From an uncultured Lysobacterales bacterium (GTDB taxonomy: Bacteria > Pseudomonadota > Gammaproteobacteria > Xanthomonadales > SZUA-36): a stretch of DNA of 10,547 bases. The stretch lies in contig CALJWY010000022.1 of NCBI GenBank assembly GCA_937974465.1, positions 1-10,547 on the forward strand. Direction: 5' to 3'. The notes beneath the pieces were generated by a model, which made no database searches, was not told where the DNA came from, and saw only the letters and a list, made by a program, of their open reading frames with translations. Below, piece by piece: positions 1 to 7,737 of this stretch; position 1 is the first letter of the stretch, and every line of letters starts with the position of its first letter. The translations under genes and the position numbers were made by a program.

Positions 1-282
1 CAGCGCGGTACGCTTTAGCAGGCTCGGTATTTGCCTGAGGCAGGAGTCCCGTGAGGCTTCGTTTTGCATACCATTTTCGAGCGATTGCAATTCGCGCAGG
101 GCAGCACGCCGGTAGCGGTTTTGCATCCAGCGCCGCAGCGACCGATAGCCGAACCATGCGAGCAGAATGAGTAACAGCGCGGCTACAATGTACCAACCCT
201 TCGCCAGCGGCCACCAACTCACCGCCGCCGGTAGAACGATGTCATTGAGGTTTTGCAGGCTGGCGGGATACGTGGACTTCAT
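1..282 (-). CDS. DUF4381 family membrane protein, partial (C-terminus beyond left edge)
   Basis: I translated this frame by hand from the ATG at 282-280; it stays open for 94 codons to the window edge, so the protein is cut at its C-terminal side. The N-terminus has the pattern typical of DUF4381 proteins: a short segment with LNDIVLPAAVSWWPLAKGW (residues 12-30), then one hydrophobic helix at about residues 29-46, then a strongly basic stretch (RSLRRWMQNRYRRAALREL) on what is probably the cytoplasmic side. The start lies 10 bases after the stop of the DUF58 gene, so the two are almost certainly co-transcribed. In other genomes DUF4381 proteins sit between a DUF58 gene and von Willebrand factor A (VWA) genes in MoxR clusters, so VWA genes are expected just left of the window. 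The molecular role of the family is not known. An ATG at 290-288 is out of frame for this product. Confidence 0.85.
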   Translation of the reverse strand, partial: MKSTYPASLQNLNDIVLPAAVSWWPLAKGWYIVAALLLILLAWFGYRSLRRWMQNRYRRAALRELQSLENGMQNEASRDSCLRQIPSLLKRTAL

Positions 283-292
283 AGGGTCATGC

Positions 293-1261
293 TCAAAACC
301 GTTTTGTACCCTGGTGATGGCCCAGCGCATCGCGAATCTGGTCAGTCACAGGGCTGGTTGTTTGCAGGGCCAGCACTGGAATTGAGAATCTTCGCGAGGC
401 TGTCTGAATCCATTCGAGTTTTCTCACAAATTCGCTTTGGAAACCCTTCCGCAATTTTCGGCTCGATGTGTCGGCCTCCACCTGACCTTCGCCATCTGCA
501 AATCTCAGGCGACCTGCAGCCGGCATCTCTTCTTCAAGCGGGTCATAGATGAAGGCCGTTAACACGTCATTGTGTTCTGAAAGACGGGTGACATGCTTGC
601 GTGTTTCAGCGTTGAGTCCATCGGCATCGGTGATCAGGCAGACCAGGCAGTCATGCCTGGCCAGGATGCTGACCTGCTTGAGTACCTCGTTCAGCTTACC
701 GGCGTCGGGCTTGATGTCGGGACCGACGTGCAAGGCGTGGTTTTTATCCACCACCTGCTTGAGGATTTGCATCACCCGTTCACGGCTGCGGTGGGGTTGT
801 ACGACAGATATCTCCGAGTCGTTAAATACAAGCGCGCCGACACGGTCACCAGTGCTCAGAACACGCCAGGCGGATATAGCGGCCACTTCGGCTGCCACCA
901 CGGACTTCATCCTCGCCCTGCTGCCGAAGAACATTCCAACCCGCTGGTCAACCAGAAGCCAGACTGTGCGGTCCTTTTCCTCCGTGTAGACACGAACATA
1001 GGGTGTACCTGTACGAGCGGTGACTTTCCAATCAATATTCCGGGTGTCATCACCCGGCAGGTAATTGCGTAATTCCTCGAAATTGAGTCCGCGGCCCCTC
1101 AGTTTTGATGCATGCCGTCCGCTCAGAATGCTATGTACGGGCTGCCGGGGCAGAAAACTGAAGCCCGAGGCCTTGTGCTGGAGACGAACAAGGTCATCCA
1201 GGCGTGTGTAAACACCTTCGTTATTGCCATCTTTAGCGGGCTTGTTGGAACGGACAGCCAT
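293..1261 (-). CDS. DUF58 domain-containing protein (MoxR-associated)
   Basis: This 322-residue protein carries the DUF58 hallmark at residues 66-91, including NYLPGDDTRNIDWKVTART, followed by a VWA-like Rossmann fold from about residue 98. At the place where VWA domains have the metal-binding DxSxS motif it reads LLVDQRVGM (D105), so a classical metal-ion-dependent adhesion site is not intact. It has no signal peptide or clear membrane helix and is probably cytoplasmic. The start is supported by GAGGT seven bases before the ATG and by an 18-base gap after the MoxR stop. MoxR-DUF58 pairs are widespread, and the ATPase is thought to act as a chaperone with such partners in assembling or activating other proteins. 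The specific client here is unknown. The family call is secure; the function is inferred. Confidence 0.93.
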   Translation of the reverse strand: MAVRSNKPAKDGNNEGVYTRLDDLVRLQHKASGFSFLPRQPVHSILSGRHASKLRGRGLNFEELRNYLPGDDTRNIDWKVTARTGTPYVRVYTEEKDRTVWLLVDQRVGMFFGSRARMKSVVAAEVAAISAWRVLSTGDRVGALVFNDSEISVVQPHRSRERVMQILKQVVDKNHALHVGPDIKPDAGKLNEVLKQVSILARHDCLVCLITDADGLNAETRKHVTRLSEHNDVLTAFIYDPLEEEMPAAGRLRFADGEGQVEADTSSRKLRKGFQSEFVRKLEWIQTASRRFSIPVLALQTTSPVTDQIRDALGHHQGTKRF

Positions 1262-1279
1262 GTTTGCTACCTCAGGGCA

Positions 1280-2248
1280 TCATGCAACCGCGACGAGTTT
1301 TAGAATCTCGTTGATGACGTCATTGCTTGAAACACCATCAGCATTGGCCTCGTAACTGAGAGCAATGCGGTGACGCAGTACAGCATGCACCACGGCGCGC
1401 ACATCATCCGGCAGCACATGGTCCCGCTCATTGAGCCATGCGTGAACCCGTGCACATTTGTCGAGCCCGATCGCACCACGGGGACTGGCACCGATACGTA
1501 TCCAGGATGCGAGTTTTTCATCGTAACGCTCCGGGTAGCGAGTCGCAAAAATAAGATCGACCATGTATTTTTCAATCGTCTCGGATACCTGCACATGGTT
1601 GATTTCACTTCGGGCATCAAATATGAGCTGTTGAAGTACCGGCGCATCTTCATGCGTTGATCCGGCAGGCCCTTCCTCGCCCCTGACCAGTCTGATCACC
1701 TTTGCTTCAGCCTCTTCAGTGCCATAGTCGATATAGACATGCAGCAAAAAGCGGTCCATCTGTGCTTCGGGCAGGGGGTATGTGCCTTCCTGCTCGATCG
1801 GGTTTTGGGTCGCCATAACGATAAACAGGTCCGGCATCTTGTGGGTTGTGCCGGCCACCGTCACCTGGCGCTCCTCCATGGCTTCCAGCAATGCGGCCTG
1901 TACCTTGGCGGGTGCCCGGTTGATCTCATCCGCGAGCACGATATTGGCAAAAATTGGTCCAGCCTCGAACCGGAATGTTGGCTGGCCTGATTCCGTATAC
2001 AAGACCTCGCTGCCGGTGATGTCCGAGGGCAGCAGATCGGGTGTGAACTGAATCCGTGAAAAGTCTGCATCCATGTTTTTCGCCATGCTCTTTACGGCGC
2101 GCGTTTTTGCGAGTCCGGGTAAGCCCTCCATCAGGATGTTGCCGTTGGCCAGCAGGCCGATGATCAATTGTTCAACGACCATTTCCTGGCCAATGATGGA
2201 TTCACCCATACGGGCTTGAAGCTTGCGGACGGATTGGAGGGTGGTCAT
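1280..2248 (-). CDS. MoxR family AAA+ ATPase
   Basis: This 322-residue AAA+ ATPase of the MoxR family (AAA_3 core plus C-terminal lid) has its motifs in order: Walker A GLPGLAKT at 43-50, the family segment FTPDLLPSDITG at 68-79, Walker B IVLADEINR at 103-111 (D107, E108), sensor 1 ATQNP at 146-150, the arginine-finger region QMDRF at 163-167, and sensor 2 GASPRG at 253-258. All key residues look intact and the length is normal. MoxR proteins are cytoplasmic, chaperone-like ATPases that work with VWA or DUF58 partners; the classical example matures methanol dehydrogenase. It is the first gene of a run with DUF58 and DUF4381 genes. Upstream is GAGAGA about 8 bases before the ATG, preceded by a 273-base gap that must hold the promoter. 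I could not pick a convincing -35/-10 pair there. The ATPase activity is well supported; the client is unknown. Confidence 0.96.
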   Translation of the reverse strand: MTTLQSVRKLQARMGESIIGQEMVVEQLIIGLLANGNILMEGLPGLAKTRAVKSMAKNMDADFSRIQFTPDLLPSDITGSEVLYTESGQPTFRFEAGPIFANIVLADEINRAPAKVQAALLEAMEERQVTVAGTTHKMPDLFIVMATQNPIEQEGTYPLPEAQMDRFLLHVYIDYGTEEAEAKVIRLVRGEEGPAGSTHEDAPVLQQLIFDARSEINHVQVSETIEKYMVDLIFATRYPERYDEKLASWIRIGASPRGAIGLDKCARVHAWLNERDHVLPDDVRAVVHAVLRHRIALSYEANADGVSSNDVINEILKLVAVA

Positions 2249-2460
2249 TAATAAAATCTCTCGTTATGGAACTGGGTTAGATTGAAACATGTAGAGTAAT
2301 GACTATCAAATACACTTCCATTATGCTCAATGATATGCATCGCTATGCCGCATAGGTCTTGCCCCGGCTCCAGATAACCTGCTGCTAAGCGGGTCAATCA
2401 GGTGGGGGTACTAGCCTGGGTGAATTCACGATACGAAACGGGCGGGACATTCAAACAAAG

Positions 2461-2480
2461 TGGGGCCTTTTCAGGCCCCA
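2461..2480 (-). terminator. Rho-independent terminator after the DUF4136 gene
   Basis: A perfect 8-bp stem (TGGGGCCT paired with AGGCCCCA) closes a 4-base loop. On the minus strand it is followed by CTTTGTTTG and preceded by an A-rich stretch. It lies about 40 bases past the stop of the DUF4136 gene and separates the lipoprotein transcript from the MoxR operon. Confidence 0.8.
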
Positions 2481-2521
2481 ATTAAAGATAGCAATTCCGA
2501 ATTTATGGTTACTGGGTGGTT

Positions 2522-3103
2522 TTATTGCCCGGCACGAAACGGATAGTTAGTAAACATTTCAGCAATACCATCCATGATTTCTTGGCGCAATTCGCCACTC
2601 TTTCGATCTTCATTGATCCGGCCAATGGCAACACCTTCCCAGACCATGCGTTTTTGAGCGATATCAACCATATCCACATTGACCGTGCCCTCGGTGTACT
2701 GGCTGACATGGGTGCTGGTCCCATAGCCGTATCCACCCCAGGGGTCATACATGCCGCCACGGTAACCATAGTAGCCGCCGCCATACATTGTCGGGCTTGA
2801 CGTTGTGGTTACCTTGGTCTTGTCCTCCAGCCGAGCTGAAACATTGATCAGCAGGTCGGGATTATCAGATTTAACATAACCGCGTGGTAGCATTTGAGCA
2901 TCAAGCGCATCACGGAACATCTGCCCCAAAAGGCTCGAATAATTCGGATTTTCGATCCCCATGGGACTGTAGTAGCCATATGTCTTGAACTTGCTGAAAT
3001 CTACATTGGGGTCATAGTCAGAATGAATTTTCGTGCTCGATGCGCATGCGCTCATCAAGATGACGGCGGTCAGTATCGTGATTAATTGATAAAGTTTTCT
3101 CAT
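2522..3103 (-). CDS. DUF4136 family lipoprotein
   Basis: This 193-residue protein has a lipoprotein signal peptide: a short basic start, a hydrophobic core at residues 6-18 and a lipobox ending in LMSAC with the lipidated cysteine at position 20. The mature part starts with the DUF4136 pattern (DYDPNVDFSKFKTYGYY, residues 29-45), and DNPDLLINVSARL and VNVDMVDIAQKRMVWEGVAIGRI match the later strands of that family. Residues 107-129 are an insertion rich in Gly and Tyr. AGGA seven to eight bases before the ATG supports the start. It follows the smaller lipoprotein gene by 43 bases and is probably co-transcribed with it; a terminator follows. DUF4136 proteins are envelope lipoproteins of unknown biochemical function. 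Residue 21 is Ala and not Asp, so sorting to the outer membrane is likely under the enterobacterial rule, which may not hold in this organism. Confidence 0.93.
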   Translation of the reverse strand: MRKLYQLITILTAVILMSACASSTKIHSDYDPNVDFSKFKTYGYYSPMGIENPNYSSLLGQMFRDALDAQMLPRGYVKSDNPDLLINVSARLEDKTKVTTTSSPTMYGGGYYGYRGGMYDPWGGYGYGTSTHVSQYTEGTVNVDMVDIAQKRMVWEGVAIGRINEDRKSGELRQEIMDGIAEMFTNYPFRAGQ

Positions 3104-3146
3104 AGTTTCATCCTGTCAAATATAGCAAAGGGTTTTGTTTCCTGAA

Positions 3147-3596
3147 TCACTTCAGTTTTAACTGCATCTTTTTCTTGTCACCGAGTAGCGAGGTGATCTG
3201 CTTACCGGCACTTTGAAAAGATTTTTGCATGTTCTCGTATTTTTTCCAGCTGTCCACGGAAGATGCCCGATACAGCATTTCCTGACCATCGAAATCGAAC
3301 GCCATCCTCACGAAAATCGAGTCGTACTCATTGAGATAAGCCTCAATTTGCTTGCGATCAGCACCCTTGAGATCGACCGTTTTAACGTCTGAAAGTTTAG
3401 CGGTAGATTTGGCGCTGATCTGCTTTGCCTTGGATATGTTGTAAACAGCTCCGTTATATACGACCGTTTTGTCGTTGTTATAGACCTTGGTGCCACCACA
3501 ACCGGTGAACATTAATATTGCCAAAATTGATGTTGCCAATACCAACAAGTGACTGAATGGCTGTTGCCTGTTAAAAAATCCGAGTGTTTTAATCAT
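3147..3596 (-). CDS. Hypothetical lipoprotein
   Basis: I do not recognise this 149-residue protein. It begins with a signal peptide (basic residues to about position 15, hydrophobic core at 16-30) and a lipobox-like MFTGC with the likely lipidated cysteine at 33. The residue at -3 is Phe where Leu is usual. The mature part of about 117 residues is polar and lysine-rich, with a short repeat-like strand pair near the start (KVYNNDKTVVYNGAVYN). A stretch around residues 90-110 could be a small mixed alpha/beta domain, and the tail is basic (GDKKKMQLKLK). AGGAG six bases before the ATG supports the start. It precedes the DUF4136 lipoprotein gene, so the two likely form an operon. The signal and lipobox make a periplasm-facing lipoprotein the best call; nothing points to an activity. 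Confidence 0.82.
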   Translation of the reverse strand: MIKTLGFFNRQQPFSHLLVLATSILAILMFTGCGGTKVYNNDKTVVYNGAVYNISKAKQISAKSTAKLSDVKTVDLKGADRKQIEAYLNEYDSIFVRMAFDFDGQEMLYRASSVDSWKKYENMQKSFQSAGKQITSLLGDKKKMQLKLK

Positions 3597-4028
3597 CTGA
3601 TACTCCTGATTACCAAGTTGTGTTTTCGTGGATTCGGGCGCTATCGTTACTGGTCACTTGGTACGCTTGCAATAGAACACACGATGGAACTTAACTTTCA
3701 TTGTAGTGGCTATTGACTCCCGAATAAAGAACACTTCAGACCCTTAAGATGATGCTTTCGACCTGCAATACAGGATATGGCGCGAAACTCAGGTTCCCTC
3801 ACAAAATGGCTTCCATCCAAGAAATGCCAGGCTCCCGGAACAGACCTATCCTGAAACACACCATTCCTGATTTCCAGTGATTTTATTGCCCCTAATCACC
3901 AAAACTGAACGTCTGACAAACGGTCGTTTCTGCGGTATCAACAAGGGTGTGCCGGTTGTAAAAACCGGCAGGTCATGAATACCAGGGCGTGATGGGTCTC
4001 CAAAACGACAAATCACCGTACCTTTCCA
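3597..4028. other. Intergenic region between lytic transglycosylase and lipoprotein genes
   Basis: This 432-base stretch has no credible gene on either strand. It must hold the 3' end of the transglycosylase transcript and the promoter of the lipoprotein pair. Visible structure is limited to a hairpin at 3950-3970 and an 8-bp inverted repeat (TACCAAGT at 3611-3618, ACTTGGTA at 3656-3663) just upstream of the lipoprotein ribosome site. I see no clear consensus promoter. Confidence 0.6.
3950..3970 (-). terminator. Hairpin, possible weak terminator after the transglycosylase gene
   Basis: TGCCGGTT (3950-3957) pairs perfectly with AACCGGCA (3963-3970) around a 5-base loop, about 60 bases past the transglycosylase stop. 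On the minus strand the sequence after the stem is CACCCTTGTTG, so the T run expected of an intrinsic terminator is poor. It may be a 3'-end stabilising structure. Confidence 0.35.
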
Positions 4029-5549
4029 TCAGTCAATATTCTGCTTCTTCCGCGCATCCCCCCGTTTCAGCTGACTCTGAACACTAAGGCGGTAACCTAC
4101 ATAATATTTCAGGATATTCGCGACGTACTGAACGGTTTCCCGGCCAATGTCTTCGGCGGCCATCAGTTCTACGTTATCGAACCAGGTATTTGGATCGTAG
4201 CCCTGTTGCTGCGCCTTACTGCGTAACCTGGCAACACGGGCAGGGCCGGCATTGTAAGCGGCCAGAGCGAATAAGGTCTGGTTAAAACGGGTGATTTCCG
4301 GCTTCTTGAAATAACGGTTACGGATAAAATCCAGGTACTTAACGCCGGCGTGAATATTGGATTCGACATCGCTGATGTCCGGGATGCCAATGTTCTTGTC
4401 TGCAGCAGTCGTTGGCAATAATTGCATGATACCGACAGCCCCCGCGCCACTCCTGGCATTCTGATCCAGGCCAGACTCCTGGTAACCTTGCGCAGCAACC
4501 ATCAGGTAATCAATTCCATATTGTTCGCCATACTTTTCAAAGATATGGGCCACATCCCGAAACCGCTGGAAATCCTCGGCATCCAATGCACTCTTGGCCC
4601 AGTCAAAATTCTTGATATGGCGGTTAATCAGCATATTGCCTTGCAGCGTGCCCTGACGATGAGATTTCATGAACTCATTAAGTTCGGCCAACAGCACTGG
4701 ACTGTTCTCACGAACGGCGACGCCAATCCTTCCTCCCGACCGGAAAACGATATCCTCACGCACCGTCAGTTTGTCAAACACGTCGGCCCAAATTTTTGCC
4801 TTGTAGTTGTCAACAACCGCCCAATCCAGCAGGCCGGCATTGACCATTTCAAGTATGTCTTCATCTTCCAGGTATTCAGAAGCATCACTTAAAACAACCG
4901 CTGGCCTTCCTTCATCCCGAAATCGATTATTCAGTTGATCAAGGCTGGCTCGGTAACTGCTGGACGCACGCACATAAATCACCTTTCCGGAAAGTTCATC
5001 AATTGAAGCAATATCCGGGGCTGATGGACCGGTTACCAGCACCTCAGAAATCTCCTTGGTAATGGGTTTGGTAAAATCGATGATCGCCTCACGCTCAGGT
5101 GTGATTGTCAAACCGGCTGCGGCGATATCGCCTCGGCCTTCCATTAAATGGGTTAGCAGTTCATCACGCGCGACCGGGATAAAAACCACATGAAGTCGAA
5201 CATGGCGCTTGTTCAATCGTTCATTGATAAAGTCCTCGAAGGCCTTGAACAGATCGTGAGTTGCGCCTTTTGCGCGGCCGTTATCCAGATAATACCGGCC
5301 CAATCCATAGACCGTTAATACTCGGATCAACCGCTGGCTTTCCATTTTATCCAGATCGCCAGTCCACTGCTCGGCAAAAAAATTGAAGCCAATTTCGGCC
5401 TCAAGTTGTTCGAGATTTGCCAGCTGGGTCGTTGCCGGGCTTGCCGCTGCTGCACCGCTTGGGTCCTGCTTCGCTGGCATTACCAACTCACTATTTGATA
5501 GCAGGATCAGTAAAACCAGCCATTGGAATATACGGTTGTATAGGGACAT
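4029..5549 (-). CDS. MltF-like lytic transglycosylase (solute-binding domain plus SLT domain)
   Basis: This 506-residue exported protein has two domains. After an N-terminal signal or membrane segment (residues 6-24), residues about 74-312 form a family 3 periplasmic solute-binding fold, recognisable from GDIAAAGLTITPEREAIIDF (140-159), VYRA-type strand IYVRASSSYR (191-200) and LLDWAVVDNY (240-249). Residues about 340-485 are an SLT lytic transglycosylase domain: catalytic Glu358 in YQESGLD, GIMQLLPTT (373-381), NIHAGVKYL (398-406), AYNAGP (431-436) and ETVQYV (471-476). Such enzymes cut peptidoglycan between MurNAc and GlcNAc, leaving 1,6-anhydroMurNAc. The order and length match MltF (E. 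coli, about 518 residues), where the first domain regulates the second. The start has AGGAG seven bases upstream. The gene stands alone, with large gaps on both sides. Enzyme class is well supported; strict orthology to mltF is not, so no symbol is given. Confidence 0.92.
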   Translation of the reverse strand: MSLYNRIFQWLVLLILLSNSELVMPAKQDPSGAAAASPATTQLANLEQLEAEIGFNFFAEQWTGDLDKMESQRLIRVLTVYGLGRYYLDNGRAKGATHDLFKAFEDFINERLNKRHVRLHVVFIPVARDELLTHLMEGRGDIAAAGLTITPEREAIIDFTKPITKEISEVLVTGPSAPDIASIDELSGKVIYVRASSSYRASLDQLNNRFRDEGRPAVVLSDASEYLEDEDILEMVNAGLLDWAVVDNYKAKIWADVFDKLTVREDIVFRSGGRIGVAVRENSPVLLAELNEFMKSHRQGTLQGNMLINRHIKNFDWAKSALDAEDFQRFRDVAHIFEKYGEQYGIDYLMVAAQGYQESGLDQNARSGAGAVGIMQLLPTTAADKNIGIPDISDVESNIHAGVKYLDFIRNRYFKKPEITRFNQTLFALAAYNAGPARVARLRSKAQQQGYDPNTWFDNVELMAAEDIGRETVQYVANILKYYVGYRLSVQSQLKRGDARKKQNID

Positions 5550-5899
5550 GGAATCGCTCCTGTTAAAGCTGCGTCATCTGTCGTTGGGCGTTATGACAGT
5601 TGGCGTTGACTGATAGATATTCTACGATCATTGTGTATCTAACTGAATAATATTTACTGAACATACTCTGGCGTTATGATTTGAGGCCGCATTGGCGGGT
5701 AGCCCGACTATCCTGCTGGTTGCGATGATGTACGTCAGCATCGTTGCAACCGGATTGATCAATCTGCTGGTCTCGACAGGGAAACCTGACCAGTTGAATA
5801 TTGCTTCGAGCATAGTGCATGACTTTCGCGATGCCCCATGTAGAAACCGGGTGACTGATAATCATCAGTCACCCGGCCGGCAATCATGAAGATAACGCT
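5550..5899. other. Intergenic region between sulfatase 1 and the transglycosylase gene
   Basis: These 350 bases contain the sulfatase terminator hairpin (5847-5876) and must contain the transglycosylase promoter, which I could not place with confidence. A perfect 12-bp palindrome GATTGATCAATC lies at 5753-5764. A plus-strand open frame from about 5692 to 5889 encodes a hydrophobic stretch but lacks a ribosome site and runs through the terminator, so it is not called as a gene. Confidence 0.55.
5847..5876 (-). terminator. Strong hairpin terminator after sulfatase 1
   Basis: A perfect 13-bp stem (CCGGGTGACTGAT at 5847-5859 and ATCAGTCACCCGG at 5864-5876) closes a 4-base loop, starting about 24 bases after the sulfatase stop. 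On the minus strand it is followed by TTTCTA, a short T run. This is good evidence for transcript termination between the sulfatase and the transglycosylase gene. Confidence 0.8.
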
Positions 5900-7444
5900 T
5901 CAGTTTGTTCCGGGAGTTGCCTCCTGAAGTGACTCTAGTACCCGGTCCAGGCTGAATGTACCAGGCTTCATTCGTGGCGGGTAATCTTTAAAAGTGCTGA
6001 GGAACTCGCCTACATAGGCTGCAGCTGGAGAAAGCAAAAATAAGCGCTCAAAGTACCATTTTTCATAGGCACCAGACTCCCAGTCAGCACGCTCAAAAGG
6101 GTCGCGCCGCAGATTAATTATTTGCGGGGCACGCAGGGTCACATAAGGTTTCTGCCAGACGTGGATGCCGTGGGCCAGTTGAACAGAAAACATTACTTTC
6201 CATTGCCCATAACGCAACGCTGAGAGCTCGCCATCGTCAGTAAAGTAGAACATCTCCTTGCGCGGGCCCTCTTCACTTTCTCCGGTGAACAGCGGCAACA
6301 TATCGTAACCGTCGAGATGCACATTATATTTTCTTCCAATAGCACTATGACCATTCAATAACTTATTCTTGATGTCTGGTTCGCCAGCTGCAGCAAGCAA
6401 TGTTGGCAACCAGTCTTCCATGGAGATGATTTCATTGGAGACTTGATGTGGTTTGATCTTACCGGGCCATTTCACCATCATCGGTACACGAAAACCGCCT
6501 TCCCAGGTCGTATTCTTTTCACCACGGAAGGGTGTTGTACCGCCATCAGGCCAGGTAAAGGTCTCGGCGCCGTTATCGGTTGAATACATAACAATCGTAT
6601 TGTCTGCAATGCCAAGTTCTTCCAGTTTGGCCAACAACTCACCGACCATTCCATCGTGTTCCGCCATACCATCAGCGTAGATGCCCTGGCCGGTTACACC
6701 TTTGGATTCATCCTTTAAACGCGTCCAGACATGCATGCGTGTGGTGTTATACCAGACGAAGAAAGGCTTCTTTGCCTGGTGGGCCCTGTCTATGAAATCA
6801 AGGGTGCGTGCGGTCACTTCTTCATCGATAGTTTCCATGCGTTTCATGGTCAAGGGGCCGGTATCTTCTATCTTGCCGTCTGCGAGGGAGTGGATGACGC
6901 CCCGAGGACCGAATTTCTTAGCGAATTCAGGATTCGATGGATAATCTTCGTTTTCAGGTTCGTCTTCGGCATTGAGGTGATACAGATTACCGAAAAACTC
7001 ATCAAAACCGTGATTGGTTGGCAAATGCTCGTCAAGGTCACCCAGGTGGTTTTTTCCGAACTGGCCTGTCATGTAGCCCAGGGGTTTGAGAAGCCCGGCA
7101 ATAGTTGGGTCTTTTTCGCTGAGCCCTTCAGGAGCGCCAGGTAAGCCTACTTTCAGGAGACCTGTCCGAAACGGGCTCTGACCAGTGATAAAAGTGGATC
7201 TACCTGCGGTGCAACTGTTTTGTCCATAGCCATCTGTGAACAAAATACCATCAGCGGCGATACTGTCGATACTCGGGGTCTTGTATTCCATCATGCCCCT
7301 GTTGTATGCGCCGACGTTAAACCAGCCGATATCATCGCCCCAAATAATCAAGATATTGGGCTTATCTGCTGCCATCAGCGTGGTGCTTGCCATCAGCATC
7401 AGAATGGCTAGGAACCAGTTAATTAATTGCTTTCTTTGAAACAT
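5900..7444 (-). CDS. Exported type I sulfatase (paralogue 1)
   Basis: This 514-residue formylglycine-dependent sulfatase hydrolyses sulfate esters. The signal peptide covers residues 1-25 (basic start, hydrophobic core, LMA before ADKPNIL), so it acts in the periplasm or outside. Active-site residues are present: D37-D38 in WGDDIG (calcium), C78 in CTAGR (converted to formylglycine, R82), K131 and H133 in GKNHLGD, H238 in TRMHVW, D290-N291 in STDNG and K310 in GEKNTTWEGG. The motif is CxAxR and not the commoner CxPxR; both are accepted by formylglycine-generating enzymes. I chose the ATG at 7444 because GGAGG lies five bases upstream and the signal peptide begins there; the frame opens 19 codons earlier but without a ribosome site. 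It is a paralogue of the next sulfatase and aligns without gaps over about the first 330 residues. The substrate cannot be told from sequence; no modifying enzyme is in the window. Confidence 0.95.
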   Translation of the reverse strand: MFQRKQLINWFLAILMLMASTTLMAADKPNILIIWGDDIGWFNVGAYNRGMMEYKTPSIDSIAADGILFTDGYGQNSCTAGRSTFITGQSPFRTGLLKVGLPGAPEGLSEKDPTIAGLLKPLGYMTGQFGKNHLGDLDEHLPTNHGFDEFFGNLYHLNAEDEPENEDYPSNPEFAKKFGPRGVIHSLADGKIEDTGPLTMKRMETIDEEVTARTLDFIDRAHQAKKPFFVWYNTTRMHVWTRLKDESKGVTGQGIYADGMAEHDGMVGELLAKLEELGIADNTIVMYSTDNGAETFTWPDGGTTPFRGEKNTTWEGGFRVPMMVKWPGKIKPHQVSNEIISMEDWLPTLLAAAGEPDIKNKLLNGHSAIGRKYNVHLDGYDMLPLFTGESEEGPRKEMFYFTDDGELSALRYGQWKVMFSVQLAHGIHVWQKPYVTLRAPQIINLRRDPFERADWESGAYEKWYFERLFLLSPAAAYVGEFLSTFKDYPPRMKPGTFSLDRVLESLQEATPGTN

Positions 7445-7534
7445 TGTGTCCTCCAGGGAACAAAAATTAAATGAATAGCGCTGTCTACATGGTAGTCGCA
7501 AGTTGCAGGGCTGAAAACCTTGCCGAAGTGTGCC

Positions 7535-7573
7535 GTGGTGGATTGATTATTTGTTCAATCCTCCAGTTATATA
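7535..7573 (-). promoter_or_regulatory. Conserved dyad element upstream of sulfatase 1
   Basis: On the minus strand the element reads TATaTAACtGGA, then ATTGA, eight bases, TCAATC and ACCAC. The arms extend here to a perfect 7-bp inverted repeat (GGATTGA, 8-base spacer, TCAATCC). It aligns without gaps to 9436-9474 upstream of sulfatase 2, with 29 of 39 bases identical by hand count, at nearly the same distance from the start codon. The dyad shape suggests a dimeric regulator binding upstream of the promoter; which regulator is unknown. Confidence 0.55.
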
Positions 7574-7683
7574 GCCTAGCGCATGGTCTCCGAGTTCACT
7601 GAATAGATCAGGCAAGCCCCTGGGGTCAAAACATCCGGAGTTTTGTACCCTGCAACACTCCGCTTGTCCGCCTGAACCAAAAT

Positions 7684-7710
7684 AGCCCGGACTCACAATG
7701 AGTCCGGGCT
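7684..7710 (-). terminator. Strong hairpin terminator after sulfatase 2
   Basis: A perfect 12-bp stem (AGCCCGGACTCA at 7684-7695, TGAGTCCGGGCT at 7699-7710) has a 3-base loop. On the minus strand it is followed by ATTTTGG, giving a short T run. It ends the sulfatase 2 transcript about 65 bases past its stop and makes each sulfatase a separate transcription unit. Confidence 0.75.
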
Positions 7711-7737
7711 TCAGTCTATTTAATCAGCGAAGAGTTA

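Noticed and set aside
253..1072. Overlapping plus-strand open frames opposite the DUF58 gene
   Set aside because: They are antisense shadows of a clear DUF58 gene, with compositions and lengths expected from its codon use and no family features.
2249..2460. Possible promoter of the MoxR operon with TTGAGC or TTGATA as -35
   Set aside because: Neither pairs with a good -10 at a proper distance, so I could not support a specific site.
7445..7501. 19-residue N-terminal extension of sulfatase 1
   Set aside because: The GGAGG site lies inside this stretch five bases before the ATG at 7444, and a normal signal peptide starts there. The similar leader before sulfatase 2 is DNA-level conservation of the ribosome site.
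302..7652. Shared 13-mer GTTTTGTACCCTG at about 301-313 and 7640-7652
   Set aside because: One match of this length is expected by chance in 10 kb, and the flanks do not align.
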